From Cognatitamlana onchidii (GTDB taxonomy: Bacteria > Bacteroidota > Bacteroidia > Flavobacteriales > Flavobacteriaceae), in the NCBI RefSeq assembly GCF_004804355.1, contig NZ_SRWZ01000007.1:124001-188000 (forward strand): 64,000 bases of DNA. The letters are read 5' to 3'. Shown piece after piece: positions 1-8,875 of this stretch. A program made the position numbers and the translations under genes. Numbering within the stretch: the stretch's first letter is position 1; each line of letters begins with the position of its first letter. The notes under the pieces are model-generated. The model had not been told where the DNA came from. It was given only the letters and a program-made list of their open reading frames with translations, and ran no database searches.

Positions 1-139
1 CTAACGGTCCTTTTTTATGCAAACGAGACCCTAGGCTCCCTTCATATTTATATATATGTGATGTTAAGCCCTTCCAGCCTTTAACAAAAGCTTCTGCTAA
101 TGTTTCTTTTACCTTAAACCGATATAAGACAATATACAT
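1..139 (-). CDS. Partial N-terminus of an antibiotic-biosynthesis-monooxygenase-like protein
   Basis: An ATG at 139 opens a frame that runs to the window edge without a stop, giving 46 residues that begin MYIVLYRFKV and contain EAFVKGWKGLT and YEGSLGSRLHK. This resembles the first half of small dimeric ABM-fold (ferredoxin-like) monooxygenases, in which a beta strand leads into a helix that begins near an F..GW motif and then a GSLGSRLH turn. It lies 5 bp downstream of the nucleotidyltransferase stop on the same strand, so the two are probably co-transcribed. The rest of the gene is outside the window. The family assignment rests on pattern only and the substrate is unknown. Confidence 0.5.
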   Translation of the reverse strand, partial: MYIVLYRFKVKETLAEAFVKGWKGLTSHIYKYEGSLGSRLHKKGPL

Positions 140-144
140 ACAAT

Positions 145-1164
145 TTATTCTAGAACCGAATAATCGCCAATACTAATACTGGTAAACTCCCCGTTATATT
201 TAACATGGTTTCCAATCATGGCTTGGTCTAATTTAGCATTTTTAATACTAGAATGCGTTTGGATTAGGCTATTTTTAACAATTGAATTGTCTATAACTGT
301 ATGATCTCCAACCGAAACAAAAGGTCCGATTGTACAATCTTTTAAAACAACATTCTCGCCAATAAAGCATGGCTCAATTATAGATGTATTTTGTAAAGTG
401 GCCGTACTAGCTATGAGCTGCTCATTGCCATCCGCCTTTAAAAAGCCTAACATTCTTTGGTTAGTTTCTATGGTAATGGCTTTATTACCACAGTCCATCC
501 ATTCATCAACCGTTCCTGTTTTAAATATTTTGCCATCGGCCATCATGCGTTTTATACCGTCATTAATTTGATATTCTCCACCATTCATAATATTTTCATC
601 CAAGATTTCTTGTAGTTTCCCTTTTAAAACGCCAACATCTTTAAAATAGTAAATTCCAATAACCGCTTGATCAGAAACAAATGTTTCTGGCTTTTCAACT
701 AATTCTGTTATTTCATTATTCTGATTCAATTTTACAACCCCATAGGCTTCAGGGTTTTCAACTTGTTTTGTCCAAATAACGCTATCTGCCTGAGGGTCTA
801 AATCGAATTCTGCACGAATAAGCGTATCGGCATAGGCAATTACGGCGGGTCCAGATAATGATGGTTTGGCGCACATAATGGCATGACCAGTTCCTAAGGG
901 TTGGTCTTGACGATAAATTGATGCTTTGGCTCCTAAACCTTTAGCAAGTGCTTCCAAACTTGCCACAACCTCATCGCCAAACCAAGCCGGATCACCTAAA
1001 ACAAAGGCAATTTCTTCAATGGGTTGTTTTAAAACTTTTGCTATATCCTTTACTAATCTATGCACTATAGGCTGACCAGCAACTGGGATAAGAGGTTTTG
1101 GAACTGTTAAACTATGCGGACGCAGTCTAGAACCACGTCCTGCCATTGGAACTATAATTTTCAT
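145..1164 (-). CDS. NDP-sugar pyrophosphorylase (sugar-phosphate nucleotidyltransferase)
   Basis: 339 aa. The N-terminus MKIIVPMAGRGSRLRPHS carries the nucleotide-binding signature G-x-G-[ST]-R-[LM]-x-P of sugar-1-phosphate nucleotidyltransferases, followed by KPLIPVAGQPI. Residues 1 to about 240 form the Rossmann-like catalytic domain, with VEKPE near residue 157 and EWMDCGN near 223. The C-terminal 90 residues contain short hexapeptide-like repeats (left-handed beta helix) with IGPFVSVGDHTVI. The family makes NDP-sugars from NTP and a sugar 1-phosphate; the exact sugar cannot be read from the sequence. It is followed upstream by dut and a flippase, an arrangement that suggests a small operon serving cell-envelope glycans. 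ATG start at 1164. Confidence 0.85.
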   Translation of the reverse strand: MKIIVPMAGRGSRLRPHSLTVPKPLIPVAGQPIVHRLVKDIAKVLKQPIEEIAFVLGDPAWFGDEVVASLEALAKGLGAKASIYRQDQPLGTGHAIMCAKPSLSGPAVIAYADTLIRAEFDLDPQADSVIWTKQVENPEAYGVVKLNQNNEITELVEKPETFVSDQAVIGIYYFKDVGVLKGKLQEILDENIMNGGEYQINDGIKRMMADGKIFKTGTVDEWMDCGNKAITIETNQRMLGFLKADGNEQLIASTATLQNTSIIEPCFIGENVVLKDCTIGPFVSVGDHTVIDNSIVKNSLIQTHSSIKNAKLDQAMIGNHVKYNGEFTSISIGDYSVLE

Positions 1165-1190
1165 TTTTATTTTTTTTATTAATAGCTTTT

Positions 1191-1625
1191 TTACTTGACT
1201 CCAGTACTACCAAACCCTCCAGATCCACGTTCTGTTTCGGAGAGCTCATCTACTTCTATCCATTCAGCGCGCTCATGTTTTGCTACAACCAATTGGGCAA
1301 TACGCTCGCCGTTATTGATTGTAAATTCTTCATGGGATAAGTTCACTAGAATAACCCCTACTTCACCTCTGTAATCTGCATCTATAGTGCCTGGAGCATT
1401 CAATACTGTAATCCCTTTTTTTGCAGCCAAACCACTTCTTGGGCGCACTTGAGCTTCGAGCCCTACTGGAAGCTCCAAAAACAAACCCGTACCAACAATG
1501 CTTCTTTCCAAAGGTTTTAATATTCTGGGCTCTGACAAATTAGCTCTTAAGTCCATGCCAGCAGAGGCTAAGGTTTCGTAATTGGGTAAACTATGATTTG
1601 ATTTATTTATGATTTTAATTTTCAT
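1191..1625 (-). CDS. dut: dUTP diphosphatase (dUTPase)
   Basis: 144 aa, the usual length of trimeric dUTPases. All five motifs are visible: AGMDLRA (motif 1), RPRSGLA (motif 2), [11 protein letters not shown] with the catalytic Asp (motif 3), GERIAQLVV (motif 4) and the glycine-rich C-terminal arm [10 protein letters not shown] (motif 5) that closes over the active site. The enzyme hydrolyses dUTP to dUMP and pyrophosphate, which keeps uracil out of DNA and supplies thymidylate synthesis. Its start overlaps the end of the flippase gene by 11 bp, which implies translational coupling. ATG start at 1625. Confidence 0.96.
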   Translation of the reverse strand: MKIKIINKSNHSLPNYETLASAGMDLRANLSEPRILKPLERSIVGTGLFLELPVGLEAQVRPRSGLAAKKGITVLNAPGTIDADYRGEVGVILVNLSHEEFTINNGERIAQLVVAKHERAEWIEVDELSETERGSGGFGSTGVK

Positions 1626-3087
1626 TGTTCTTATTTAAAAGCTGTTTAACTTCTTCTTTTTCTGAAATATAAATAATACCCAAAAATACAACTAACAGTG
1701 AAATTCCAACGTAATAATTACCCCTAAATTGATAAAAAGATACCATTGAAAATGATATTGTAAGCACTAAATACACCACAATTTTCTTAATATTATAGGG
1801 TATGGGGTAATATTTTTTACCAAAATAATACGAAAGCAGCATCATAGAAGCATAGGCAGATAGGGTTGCTATAGCAGATCCTTTGTAACTCATTATTGGG
1901 ATCAGCCAAAAGTTAAGAGCCAAGGTAAGTACGGCTCCAAATACGGATATATATGCTCCGAATTTTGTTCTGTCCGTAATCTTATACCAGACAGACAAAT
2001 TATGATAAATCCCTAAGCAAAAATTAGCTAACAATACTATTGGTACAATCCACATAGCTGGCCAATAGTCTTCATCACCAATTAAAATAACCTTTAAAAC
2101 ATCTGCGAAAACAACTACTCCTAGCATAATTAAAGAGCCAAAAACAACAAAAAACTCAAGAATCTTCGCGTAATTTTTTTGCGGGTTTTTGGTATTGGCG
2201 TGGCTAAAAAAGAATGGTTCAATACCTAACCTATAAGCGGTAGCGAATAAGGTCATAAACAAGGCAAGTTTATAACAAGCCGAATACATTCCAATTTGCG
2301 TTTCGGCTATATTTTCAGGTAATATCTTGTCGAGCAAAATGCGATCAAATGTTTCGTTTATGGAGAAAGCCAAACCTGCCACAAAAATAGGTAAGGCATA
2401 GCGCATCATTTTAGTCCATAAAGCCCTGCTGAAGGTATAGTTCACTTTAAAGTACATAGGAAGTACGATAAATAATGTAATAGCACTTGAGGCGAGATTT
2501 GCTATAAGAATATAATTAATTTCGAAGTTCGGTTTATAGATACTGTCAAAAAAAGTATAATCGACTGCTAAATCATCTAACCATATTAAAAAAAACAGAT
2601 TTAAACTTAAATTAATAACAACGTTTAAAATCTTTATTGCGGCGTACTTTATGGGTTTAGCATTAGCTCTTAACCAAGCAAAAGGCATAATTACAAGGGC
2701 GTCAAATAGCAAAATCCATACAACTAAGTTAATATATTCAACTTTGATATCGACAAGGCTAGCTATATTAGAATTAAAAACTAACGCCAGTAGAAAAAAG
2801 GATAACGATGTAATTATGAGGGAAATTACCGAAGTGCCAATTACCAGCTCCTTATTATCTTCTTTATTATAAAACCTGAAAAAAGCTGTTTCCATACCAT
2901 AGGCCAAAATAATATTGAATAGAACGAAATACGAATATATTAAGGAAAGACTTCCGTAATCTGCCACCGCTTTTAAAACGTCATCATCGGTATGGAGTCT
3001 AACCAATAAAAAGCTTAACATTCTGGGAAGCACAGTTGCTAAACCATAAATAAATGTTTGCTTGAATAATGACTTGAGTGCGCTCAA
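1615..3087 (-). CDS. Oligosaccharide flippase / polysaccharide biosynthesis membrane protein
   Basis: 490 aa, almost wholly hydrophobic, with about 12-14 predicted membrane segments and an N-terminal [19 protein letters not shown] segment typical of the RfbX/Wzx branch of the MOP (MATE-like) exporter superfamily. Such proteins flip polyprenyl-linked sugars across the inner membrane. The only reasonable start is TTG at 3087: a stop lies nine codons upstream in frame and no ATG precedes the first membrane segment. It overlaps dut by 11 bp. It is not next to the large polysaccharide locus at 20-48 kb, so its substrate is uncertain; a cell-envelope lipid-linked sugar is the likely cargo. Confidence 0.82.
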   Translation of the reverse strand: MSALKSLFKQTFIYGLATVLPRMLSFLLVRLHTDDDVLKAVADYGSLSLIYSYFVLFNIILAYGMETAFFRFYNKEDNKELVIGTSVISLIITSLSFFLLALVFNSNIASLVDIKVEYINLVVWILLFDALVIMPFAWLRANAKPIKYAAIKILNVVINLSLNLFFLIWLDDLAVDYTFFDSIYKPNFEINYILIANLASSAITLFIVLPMYFKVNYTFSRALWTKMMRYALPIFVAGLAFSINETFDRILLDKILPENIAETQIGMYSACYKLALFMTLFATAYRLGIEPFFFSHANTKNPQKNYAKILEFFVVFGSLIMLGVVVFADVLKVILIGDEDYWPAMWIVPIVLLANFCLGIYHNLSVWYKITDRTKFGAYISVFGAVLTLALNFWLIPIMSYKGSAIATLSAYASMMLLSYYFGKKYYPIPYNIKKIVVYLVLTISFSMVSFYQFRGNYYVGISLLVVFLGIIYISEKEEVKQLLNKNNEN

Positions 3088-3130
3088 AAATGGGTCTTTT
3101 TTGGTTGGCTAAAAATAGCGTTTTTAAAAC

Positions 3131-3160
3131 AAAAAAACCTAACTCGTTAAAGTTAGGTTT
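3131..3160 (-). terminator. Rho-independent terminator after atpG
   Basis: A perfect 10-bp inverted repeat (AAACCTAACT at 3135-3144, AGTTAGGTTT at 3151-3160) with a 6-nt loop. Read on the minus strand it is followed by a run of seven T (3131-3137). It lies about 40 bp downstream of the atpG stop and ends the ATP synthase transcript before the flippase gene. Confidence 0.8.
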
Positions 3161-3202
3161 GGTATAATTATTAGTAGCTCTCTTTACTTCTGTAAAGTCC
3201 TA

Positions 3203-4063
3203 CTAGTTATTTAAAGCTTCTGCTCCACCCACAATTTCTAAGATTTCGTTAGTAATTGCAGCTTGACGTGCTTTATTATAAGTTAACTTAAGTTGATCTC
3301 TTAACTCTGTTGCGTTATCGGTTGCTTTGTGCATAGCGGTCATACGAGCTCCATGTTCACTTGCAAAAGAATCTCTAATACCTTTATAAAGCTGAGTCTT
3401 TAGGGACTTAGGTATTAATTCTTCTACAATCTCTTCTTTTGATGGTTCAAAAATATAATCGGCATTTACATTGGCATCGCCTTCTACTGGCACAATTGGC
3501 AAGAACTGCTCTGTCATGATTATTTGAGTCGCAGCATTTTTAAACTTGTTATATACAATTTCGATTCTATCGAACTCGCCCGCCACAAACTTATCCATTA
3601 ACAGTTGTGCTATATCTGCGACATTATCAAAAGTTAAATCATCAAAAACTTCGCTTTTGTTTGCAATAACCTTATTCGTCTTTTTAAAAGCATCATTTGC
3701 TTTCTTACCAATAGCTAAATAAGACACTTCTTGATTAGCATAAGTCTCTGAAGATAATCTTGTAACTTCTTTAATGATATTTGAATTAAAAGCACCTGCC
3801 AACCCTCTATTAGAAGTAATTGGAACGATAAGGACCTTTTTTAACTCACGTTGCTCAGAATAGGTGCTTCCAGAATCTGCATCTAAAGTAGCACTTAAGC
3901 TTTGTAAAAGCTCTGTTAATTTATCTGCATAAGGACGCATTGCCGTAATAGCATCTTGAGCTTTCTTTAACTTTGCAGCCGATACCATTTTCATGGCACT
4001 GGTAATCTGCATCGTTGAAGATACTGATGATATTCTGTTACGTATTTCCTTTAAATTTGCCAT
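3203..4063 (-). CDS. atpG: F1F0 ATP synthase gamma subunit
   Basis: 286 aa. The start MANLKEIRNRISSV and the following TMQITSAMKMVSAAKLKKAQ are the conserved N-terminal helix of the rotor shaft. The C-terminal helix has the family pattern ending NKARQAAITNEILEIVGGAEA. Gamma transmits rotation of the c ring to the alpha3beta3 head. It is the last gene of the atpB-E-F-H-A-G run; atpD and atpC, which follow gamma in many other phyla, are absent. A stem-loop lies in the gap to atpA and a strong terminator follows the gene. ATG start at 4063. Confidence 0.97.
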   Translation of the reverse strand: MANLKEIRNRISSVSSTMQITSAMKMVSAAKLKKAQDAITAMRPYADKLTELLQSLSATLDADSGSTYSEQRELKKVLIVPITSNRGLAGAFNSNIIKEVTRLSSETYANQEVSYLAIGKKANDAFKKTNKVIANKSEVFDDLTFDNVADIAQLLMDKFVAGEFDRIEIVYNKFKNAATQIIMTEQFLPIVPVEGDANVNADYIFEPSKEEIVEELIPKSLKTQLYKGIRDSFASEHGARMTAMHKATDNATELRDQLKLTYNKARQAAITNEILEIVGGAEALNN

Positions 4064-4080
4064 ATTTTAAAATATGAAAA

Positions 4081-4102
4081 GATTCCCGCTTACGCAGGAA
4101 TC
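4081..4102 (-). other. Intercistronic stem-loop between atpA and atpG
   Basis: On the minus strand GATTCCTGC (4102-4094), a GTAA loop (4093-4090) and GCGGGAATC (4089-4081) form a 9-bp stem with one G-U wobble, capped by a GNRA-type tetraloop. There is no U-run, so it is not a classical terminator. It lies entirely in the 44-bp gap between the atpA stop and the atpG start, and may stabilise or mark an mRNA processing point. Confidence 0.5.
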
Positions 4103-4107
4103 ATGAA

Positions 4108-5688
4108 TTATGCACTATATTTTCCTGATAAATCTTTTGCTACAGCCGTTAATGTATCTGTAACCTCATCAGTTAATTTTCCTGACTTTAATGTATCTAA
4201 AACACCTCTATGTTTAGCATTTAGGAATTCAATAAAATCTCTTTCAAATTCTTTTACTTTATCTACAGGCACATCCTTTAACAAGTTTTTAGAACCAGCA
4301 TAAATAATTGCTACTTGATCTTCAACAGTAAAAGGATCGTTTTGAGCTTGTTTTAATATCTCAACGTTACGTTTACCTTTTTCAATTACATTAAGCGTTA
4401 CAGCATCAAGATCTGAACCAAACTTAGCAAACGCTTCTAGCTCACGGAACTGCGCTTGGTCTAGTTTTAAGGTACCAGATACTTTCTTCATGGATTTAAT
4501 TTGGGCATTACCACCAACACGAGATACAGAAATACCTACGTTAATTGCTGGACGAACCCCTGAGTTGAATAAATCTCCATCTAAGAAAATTTGTCCGTCT
4601 GTAATAGAAATTACGTTTGTTGGAATATAAGCAGATACATCACCCGCTTGTGTTTCAATAATAGGCAACGCTGTTAAAGAACCTCCACCTTTTACCATAG
4701 GCTTTAAGGCTTCTGGCAGGTCGTTCATATCTTTAGCAATAGCATCATCATTAATTACTTTTGCAGAACGCTCTAATAAACGAGAGTGTAGGTAGAAAAC
4801 GTCTCCTGGGTAAGCCTCACGTCCTGGTGGTCTTCTTAATAATAAAGATACCTCACGGTAAGCAACTGCTTGCTTAGATAAGTCATCGTAAATGATTAAT
4901 GCTGGACGACCAGTATCTCTAAAATACTCGCCAATTGCAGCACCCGCCATAGGAGCGTATACTTGCATTGGCGCAGGATCTGATGCGTTTGCCGCTACAA
5001 TAGTAGTATATGCCAGAGCACCTCTTTCTTCTAATACTTTAGCAATATTAGCTACAGTTGATGCTTTCTGACCCACTGCCACATATATACAATATACAGG
5101 CTCACCTGCATCGTAAAACTCTTTTTGATTTAAGATAGTATCAATACAAACGGTAGTTTTACCTGTTTGACGGTCACCGATTACCAACTCACGTTGTCCA
5201 CGACCTACAGGAATCATGGCATCAATAGACTTAATACCTGTTTGTAATGGTTCTGTTACTGGCTCACGAAATACAACACCAGGAGCTTTACGCTCTAAAG
5301 GCATTTGGTAAGTATCTCCAGTAATAGGTCCTTTACCATCGATAGGGTTTCCTAAAGTATCAACCACACGACCAACAATCCCTTCACCTACATTAATAGA
5401 AGCAATTTTATCGGTACGTTTTACAGTAGATCCTTCTTTAACTCCAGTCGATCCACCCAATAATACGATACCCACATTATCTTCTTCTAGGTTAAGTACA
5501 ATACCTTCTAATCCACCTTCAAATTCTACTAACTCACCATATTGAGCGTTAGCCAATCCGTAAGCTCGTACAATACCATCACCTACAGTTAATACAGTTC
5601 CTACTTCATCTAATGAAGCACTAGCCTCAAAACCTGAAAGTTGTTTTTTTAAGATTGCTGATATTTCAGCTGGTTTTACTTCTGCCAT
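4108..5688 (-). CDS. atpA: F1F0 ATP synthase alpha subunit
   Basis: 526 aa, near the usual bacterial length of about 500-525. The Walker A motif GDRQTGKT, the segment [23 protein letters not shown] (here in abbreviated form [10 protein letters not shown]...[11 protein letters not shown]) and the signature [14 protein letters not shown] are all present. Alpha holds the non-catalytic nucleotide sites and, with beta, forms the catalytic hexamer in the cytoplasm. It lies 29 bp downstream of atpH in the same operon. The catalytic beta subunit gene is not in the window. ATG start at 5688. Confidence 0.98.
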   Translation of the reverse strand: MAEVKPAEISAILKKQLSGFEASASLDEVGTVLTVGDGIVRAYGLANAQYGELVEFEGGLEGIVLNLEEDNVGIVLLGGSTGVKEGSTVKRTDKIASINVGEGIVGRVVDTLGNPIDGKGPITGDTYQMPLERKAPGVVFREPVTEPLQTGIKSIDAMIPVGRGQRELVIGDRQTGKTTVCIDTILNQKEFYDAGEPVYCIYVAVGQKASTVANIAKVLEERGALAYTTIVAANASDPAPMQVYAPMAGAAIGEYFRDTGRPALIIYDDLSKQAVAYREVSLLLRRPPGREAYPGDVFYLHSRLLERSAKVINDDAIAKDMNDLPEALKPMVKGGGSLTALPIIETQAGDVSAYIPTNVISITDGQIFLDGDLFNSGVRPAINVGISVSRVGGNAQIKSMKKVSGTLKLDQAQFRELEAFAKFGSDLDAVTLNVIEKGKRNVEILKQAQNDPFTVEDQVAIIYAGSKNLLKDVPVDKVKEFERDFIEFLNAKHRGVLDTLKSGKLTDEVTDTLTAVAKDLSGKYSA

Positions 5689-5717
5689 CTTATTATTTAT
5701 TTAGATATATAAATATC

Positions 5718-6254
5718 TTAGTTTAATGTAAATTCTCTTTTTAAATTGTTGAGTTGGTTTGCAACACTAGCATTATATTGTACATCGCCAACTCGTAAAA
5801 TGAAACCACCTAATATGCTTTCATCAATAATGTTTTCTACTTCAACATTTTTACCCGTAAGTTCTTTAGCTTTTGCTAAGACTTCCTTTTTTAAAGCAGC
5901 CGTTAAAGGCACAGCGGTTGTAACCGTTGCTACTTGAACACCCTTAGCTTCATCAAATAACTGTGTAAATTTTCCAGCTACTAAACCTAAAATATCAATT
6001 CTATTATTGTCGTTTAAGGTATCTATTAAGCTTAAAGTTGTTTTGTTTGCTTTTGCAAAAACTTGCAATAAAACAGCTTTCTTTTCAGATGAAGGAATTA
6101 CAGGGCTTTGAAGCATGCTATTTAACTCTTTACTACCTGCAATTGTATCAGTTATCAACTTCATATCTTTATTTACAGCATCAGCTGCTTTTTGATCTGT
6201 AGCTAAACTTAATACTGCTTTTGCATAACGTATTGCTGCTCTTGCTCCGGCCAT
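5718..6254 (-). CDS. atpH: F1F0 ATP synthase delta subunit
   Basis: 178 aa, matching the length of OSCP/delta proteins. The N-terminal helical domain begins with ARAAIRYAKAVLSLA, and the C-terminal part contains the conserved ILGGFILRVGD segment near residue 148. Delta links the peripheral stalk (subunit b) to the top of the alpha3beta3 head. The gene is 5 bp from the atpF stop and 29 bp from atpA, so translation is probably coupled within the operon. ATG start at 6254. Confidence 0.95.
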   Translation of the reverse strand: MAGARAAIRYAKAVLSLATDQKAADAVNKDMKLITDTIAGSKELNSMLQSPVIPSSEKKAVLLQVFAKANKTTLSLIDTLNDNNRIDILGLVAGKFTQLFDEAKGVQVATVTTAVPLTAALKKEVLAKAKELTGKNVEVENIIDESILGGFILRVGDVQYNASVANQLNNLKREFTLN

Positions 6255-6259
6255 GTTTC

Positions 6260-6760
6260 TTATTTTGAAGTTTTTTCAGCTAATAAGGACTCAACTAATT
6301 CCAATTGTTTGTCTTTATTAGATAATTCTGTACGCACCACTTTTTCAGCAATATCCAAAGATAATCCTGCAACATGATTTTTAAGTTCTGCCATAGCGGA
6401 TTTTTTCTCACTTTCTATAGCTGCTTGAGCTTGCTCAATCATTTTATTAGCTTGCTCTTGAGCTTCACCTTTAGCGTCTTCAATCATCTTGTTCTTGATA
6501 TCACGTGCTTCTTTCAGCATAGTTTCGCGCTCGGCTCTTGCTTCCTTCAATAACTTTTCGTTATCAGCTTGCAGATTGGTCATCTCCAATTTTGCTTTTT
6601 CAGCAGAATCTAAAGCATCTTTAATACCGTCTTCGCGCTTTTCAACGGCGTCAAGAATTGGTTTCCATGCAAACTTTCTTAAAAGTAAAACCAGTCCAAT
6701 AAACAACACCAATTGCCAAAAAAACAATCCTATTGAAAACTCATTAATTAACTTTTCCAT
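6260..6760 (-). CDS. atpF: F1F0 ATP synthase b subunit
   Basis: 166 aa. One N-terminal membrane span (about residues 9-27, with FWQLVLFIGLVLLL) is followed by FAWKPILDAVEKRE, the family hallmark at the membrane exit. From about residue 40 to the end the protein is a highly charged helical coiled coil that forms the peripheral stalk. It follows atpE with a 77-bp gap that contains a strong hairpin, and is 5 bp from atpH. ATG start at 6760. Confidence 0.96.
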   Translation of the reverse strand: MEKLINEFSIGLFFWQLVLFIGLVLLLRKFAWKPILDAVEKREDGIKDALDSAEKAKLEMTNLQADNEKLLKEARAERETMLKEARDIKNKMIEDAKGEAQEQANKMIEQAQAAIESEKKSAMAELKNHVAGLSLDIAEKVVRTELSNKDKQLELVESLLAEKTSK

Positions 6761-6797
6761 TTATATATCTTAGTTTTTAATAAATAGTAACTTTAAA

Positions 6798-6830
6798 AAA
6801 ACAGCTTTAACCAACCGTTAAAGCTGTTTT
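6798..6830 (-). terminator. Terminator-like hairpin between atpE and atpF
   Basis: A perfect 14-bp inverted repeat (AAAACAGCTTTAAC at 6798-6811, GTTAAAGCTGTTTT at 6817-6830) with a 5-nt loop, lying 8 bp after the atpE stop. On the minus strand the stem runs straight into a T-run (complement of the A-run at 6795-6801). It has all the parts of an intrinsic terminator but is inside the operon, so it could act as a leaky terminator or a 3' stabiliser for the c-subunit message. Confidence 0.6.
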
Positions 6831-6837
6831 AGTTTTT

Positions 6838-7029
6838 TTAAGCTGCGAATAAAGCAGCAAATCCAATACCTTCAATAAGGGCTGCTGCAATAAGCATAGC
6901 CGTTTGGATTTTTCCAGAAGCTTCTGGCTGACGTGCAATAGCGTCCATTGCTTGTCCACCAATTCTACCGATACCTAAACCAGCACCGATAACGATTAAA
7001 CCTGCTCCTACAATGTTTGGAATTGTCAT
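6838..7029 (-). CDS. atpE: F1F0 ATP synthase c subunit
   Basis: 63 aa, short for the family. Two membrane hairpin helices (about 4-24 and 42-62) are joined by the polar loop ARQPEA (32-37) that contacts gamma/epsilon. The first helix has the packed glycine pattern GAGLGIGRIGG. The ion-binding carboxylate is E53 in LIEGIGF. The residues that define sodium-binding c rings (a Gln in helix 1 and a Ser after the Glu) are not present, which points to proton coupling. Multiple copies form the rotor ring. ATG start at 7029. Confidence 0.96.
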   Translation of the reverse strand: MTIPNIVGAGLIVIGAGLGIGRIGGQAMDAIARQPEASGKIQTAMLIAAALIEGIGFAALFAA

Positions 7030-7064
7030 AATGTATATATATTAAAAATTAAACATTCAAAATT

Positions 7065-8141
7065 TTAGTGCTCATCGTGGTGTTCTTCAACTGCCATACC
7101 GAAATACAGTGCAGATAACATTGTAAAGATATATGCCTGTAAAGCAGCTACTAAAAGTTCTAACAATGATAAAGCAAATGCCAAACCAAATGATAACGAA
7201 CTTCCTAACCAGTTTTTAAATATGAACATTAAACCAATAATACTCATCAATACAATGTGTCCTGCTGTAATGTTAGCGTACAAACGAATCATTAATGAGA
7301 AAGGTTTAATTATAGTTCCTAACAACTCAATAGGTGCTAAGATAATTTTCATTGGAGTTGGCACACCTGGCATCCAGAAAATGTGGCCCCAGTAATTCTT
7401 ATTAGCTGTAAATGTTGTTAGGAAGTAGGTTATTAAAGCCAATGCTAATGTTACGGCAATATTATTGGTAACATTTACCCCTAATGGCGTTAAACCTAGT
7501 AAGTTTATAATCCAGATAAAAAAGAATACCGTTAACAAATAGGGCATGTATCTTTTATACTTCTTTACTCCAATATTAGGAACCGCAATATCATCTCTAA
7601 TATATAAAATGATAGGCTCTAAAAATCTACCCATACCTCTTGGCAAACTACCTGTTTTGTATTTTTTAGCCATTCGGCTGAACATAACAAACATTAGTAA
7701 GCCAACTAAAAATATGGTAAATACGTTTTTAGTAACTGAAAAATCTAAAGGTTTTGTATTTGTTGGGTGATGATGATCGTCTAAATCGATACTTCCTTGA
7801 GCATCTGTTTTATAAATCTTATTATGATATAATGTGTAGTAATCGCCATTAACCTCGGCAACAGATTCACCATGATGAAACTTTGATGATGAAAATACTT
7901 TTAAACCGTTATCCCACAGAATTACTGGAAGAGGAAACCCTACATATTTATGTTCTCCAGAGTCGGTTGTGTACGAATACAAACTAAAATCATGAGAATC
8001 AAGCAAGTGATGATTAATGTATTCTTTTATTTCAGTTTTAATATCTCCTTCACCTTCATGCTTTTCTTCTTTCGCAAAAGAAAACGTTGTAACCATTAAG
8101 AAGAGTAAACAAATCGTTTTTCTAGAAATAATATTTTGCAT
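7065..8141 (-). CDS. atpB: F1F0 ATP synthase a subunit, with long secreted N-terminal region
   Basis: 358 aa, about 90-100 residues longer than the E. coli protein. The first 23 residues (MQNIISRKTICLLFLMVTTF...) look like a cleavable signal peptide; about 110 polar, histidine-rich residues follow before the first conserved membrane span near residue 135. The essential Arg is R286 in MIRLYANITAGH, and Q335 lies in the final conserved helix (ALQAYIF). The C-terminus is also His/Glu-rich (EEHHDEH). The subunit forms the proton half-channels against the c ring. The extended N-terminus is common in Bacteroidota a subunits as far as I know. A full consensus promoter precedes it. ATG start at 8141. 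Confidence 0.95.
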   Translation of the reverse strand: MQNIISRKTICLLFLMVTTFSFAKEEKHEGEGDIKTEIKEYINHHLLDSHDFSLYSYTTDSGEHKYVGFPLPVILWDNGLKVFSSSKFHHGESVAEVNGDYYTLYHNKIYKTDAQGSIDLDDHHHPTNTKPLDFSVTKNVFTIFLVGLLMFVMFSRMAKKYKTGSLPRGMGRFLEPIILYIRDDIAVPNIGVKKYKRYMPYLLTVFFFIWIINLLGLTPLGVNVTNNIAVTLALALITYFLTTFTANKNYWGHIFWMPGVPTPMKIILAPIELLGTIIKPFSLMIRLYANITAGHIVLMSIIGLMFIFKNWLGSSLSFGLAFALSLLELLVAALQAYIFTMLSALYFGMAVEEHHDEH

Positions 8142-8176
8142 ATCACTTATTATAAATAGTGGCTTAAAAATCGGTG

Positions 8177-8205
8177 CAAAGGTATGTTTTTATCTCAAAA
8201 GCCAA
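8177..8205 (-). promoter_or_regulatory. Bacteroidota-type promoter upstream of atpB
   Basis: On the minus strand TTG (8205-8203), an 18-bp spacer and TACCTTTG (8184-8177) match the Flavobacterium consensus TTG-N17-23-TAnnTTTG. It lies in the 102-bp gap before atpB, so transcription would begin near 8170, about 30 nt before the ATG. This would let atpBEFHAG be expressed separately from the sprE-bactofilin-atpZ genes upstream. Confidence 0.6.
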
Positions 8206-8243
8206 AAACAAATTTTAATATTATTTACCTGCTTCAATTTTAA

Positions 8244-8642
8244 CTACTTATAATTGTCTAAACTGTTAAGAAACTTAGATAGAATAACACTTTCTGTAAT
8301 CAAGCAAATCGCATAGGGAATAAAGAAGGTTAGAAACTCCATTCGACTTAAAAGACCATCTGCATTATACTCTGGATACAATAAAATAAAAAAGAACACA
8401 AATTTAAGCATGCTTGCCAGCATAAACACAAAACCTAATTGGTCTTTAAGCTTTTTTTTAAGTAAGAAAATGATTGAAATAACACCACAAGCTAACAGCA
8501 TGTTTATGCTATATGAATAAAGAAGCTGATTTAAAGTAACAACACTCTCTAAAAAAAAATTTATTACATAATGAACGGCAAAAGAAACCGCCGCTACCAA
8601 AATAACCACAAGGCAGCTTTCTAAAAGTTTATTAAAAATCAA
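8244..8642 (-). CDS. Small four-helix membrane protein between atpZ and atpB
   Basis: 132 aa from the TTG at 8642, with four hydrophobic segments (about residues 8-30, 40-60, 68-90 and 100-122). I chose this start because its TTG overlaps the TGA of atpZ as TTGA, the usual coupled arrangement; the longer frame from 8708 would overlap atpZ by 70 bp and add residues that look non-natural. Its place between AtpZ and subunit a, and its size and topology, resemble the small AtpI-type assembly factors and a flavobacterial family (DUF6168, from memory) found at this site. No catalytic motif is visible and the function is unknown. Confidence 0.65.
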   Translation of the reverse strand: MIFNKLLESCLVVILVAAVSFAVHYVINFFLESVVTLNQLLYSYSINMLLACGVISIIFLLKKKLKDQLGFVFMLASMLKFVFFFILLYPEYNADGLLSRMEFLTFFIPYAICLITESVILSKFLNSLDNYK

Positions 8643-8875
8643 GGATTTAACTTCTTTATTTGTTTTAAAACAGCATATAAAGATACCGCCACACCAAACA
8701 ATGTGCAAATGATTAAAAAAACTTTGGACTCTCCATTAAACTTAGTATCTAGCCATCTACCAAGTAACACAAACAGATAAATTGTGAGACCCATTTGAAT
8801 AGCTATTCCAGATAATGCAGCAATCTGTTTAAGCTGTTTTTTCTGGTTTCCTTTGTTGTTGCCCGCCATTGTCAT
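8639..8875 (-). CDS. AtpZ/AtpI-family ATP synthase assembly protein
   Basis: 78 aa with two membrane helices (about 24-41 and 52-70) and the family pattern ALSGIAIQMGLTIYLFVLLG followed by RWLDTKF. AtpZ/AtpI proteins help insert or assemble the c ring and may transport Mg2+ or Ca2+. The 5' end overlaps the bactofilin gene by 47 bp (41 bp if the second ATG at 8869 is used), so the extreme N-terminus MTMAGNNKG is encoded inside the bactofilin tail. The stop overlaps the next gene's start by 3 bp. Confidence 0.8.
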   Translation of the reverse strand: MTMAGNNKGNQKKQLKQIAALSGIAIQMGLTIYLFVLLGRWLDTKFNGESKVFLIICTLFGVAVSLYAVLKQIKKLNP

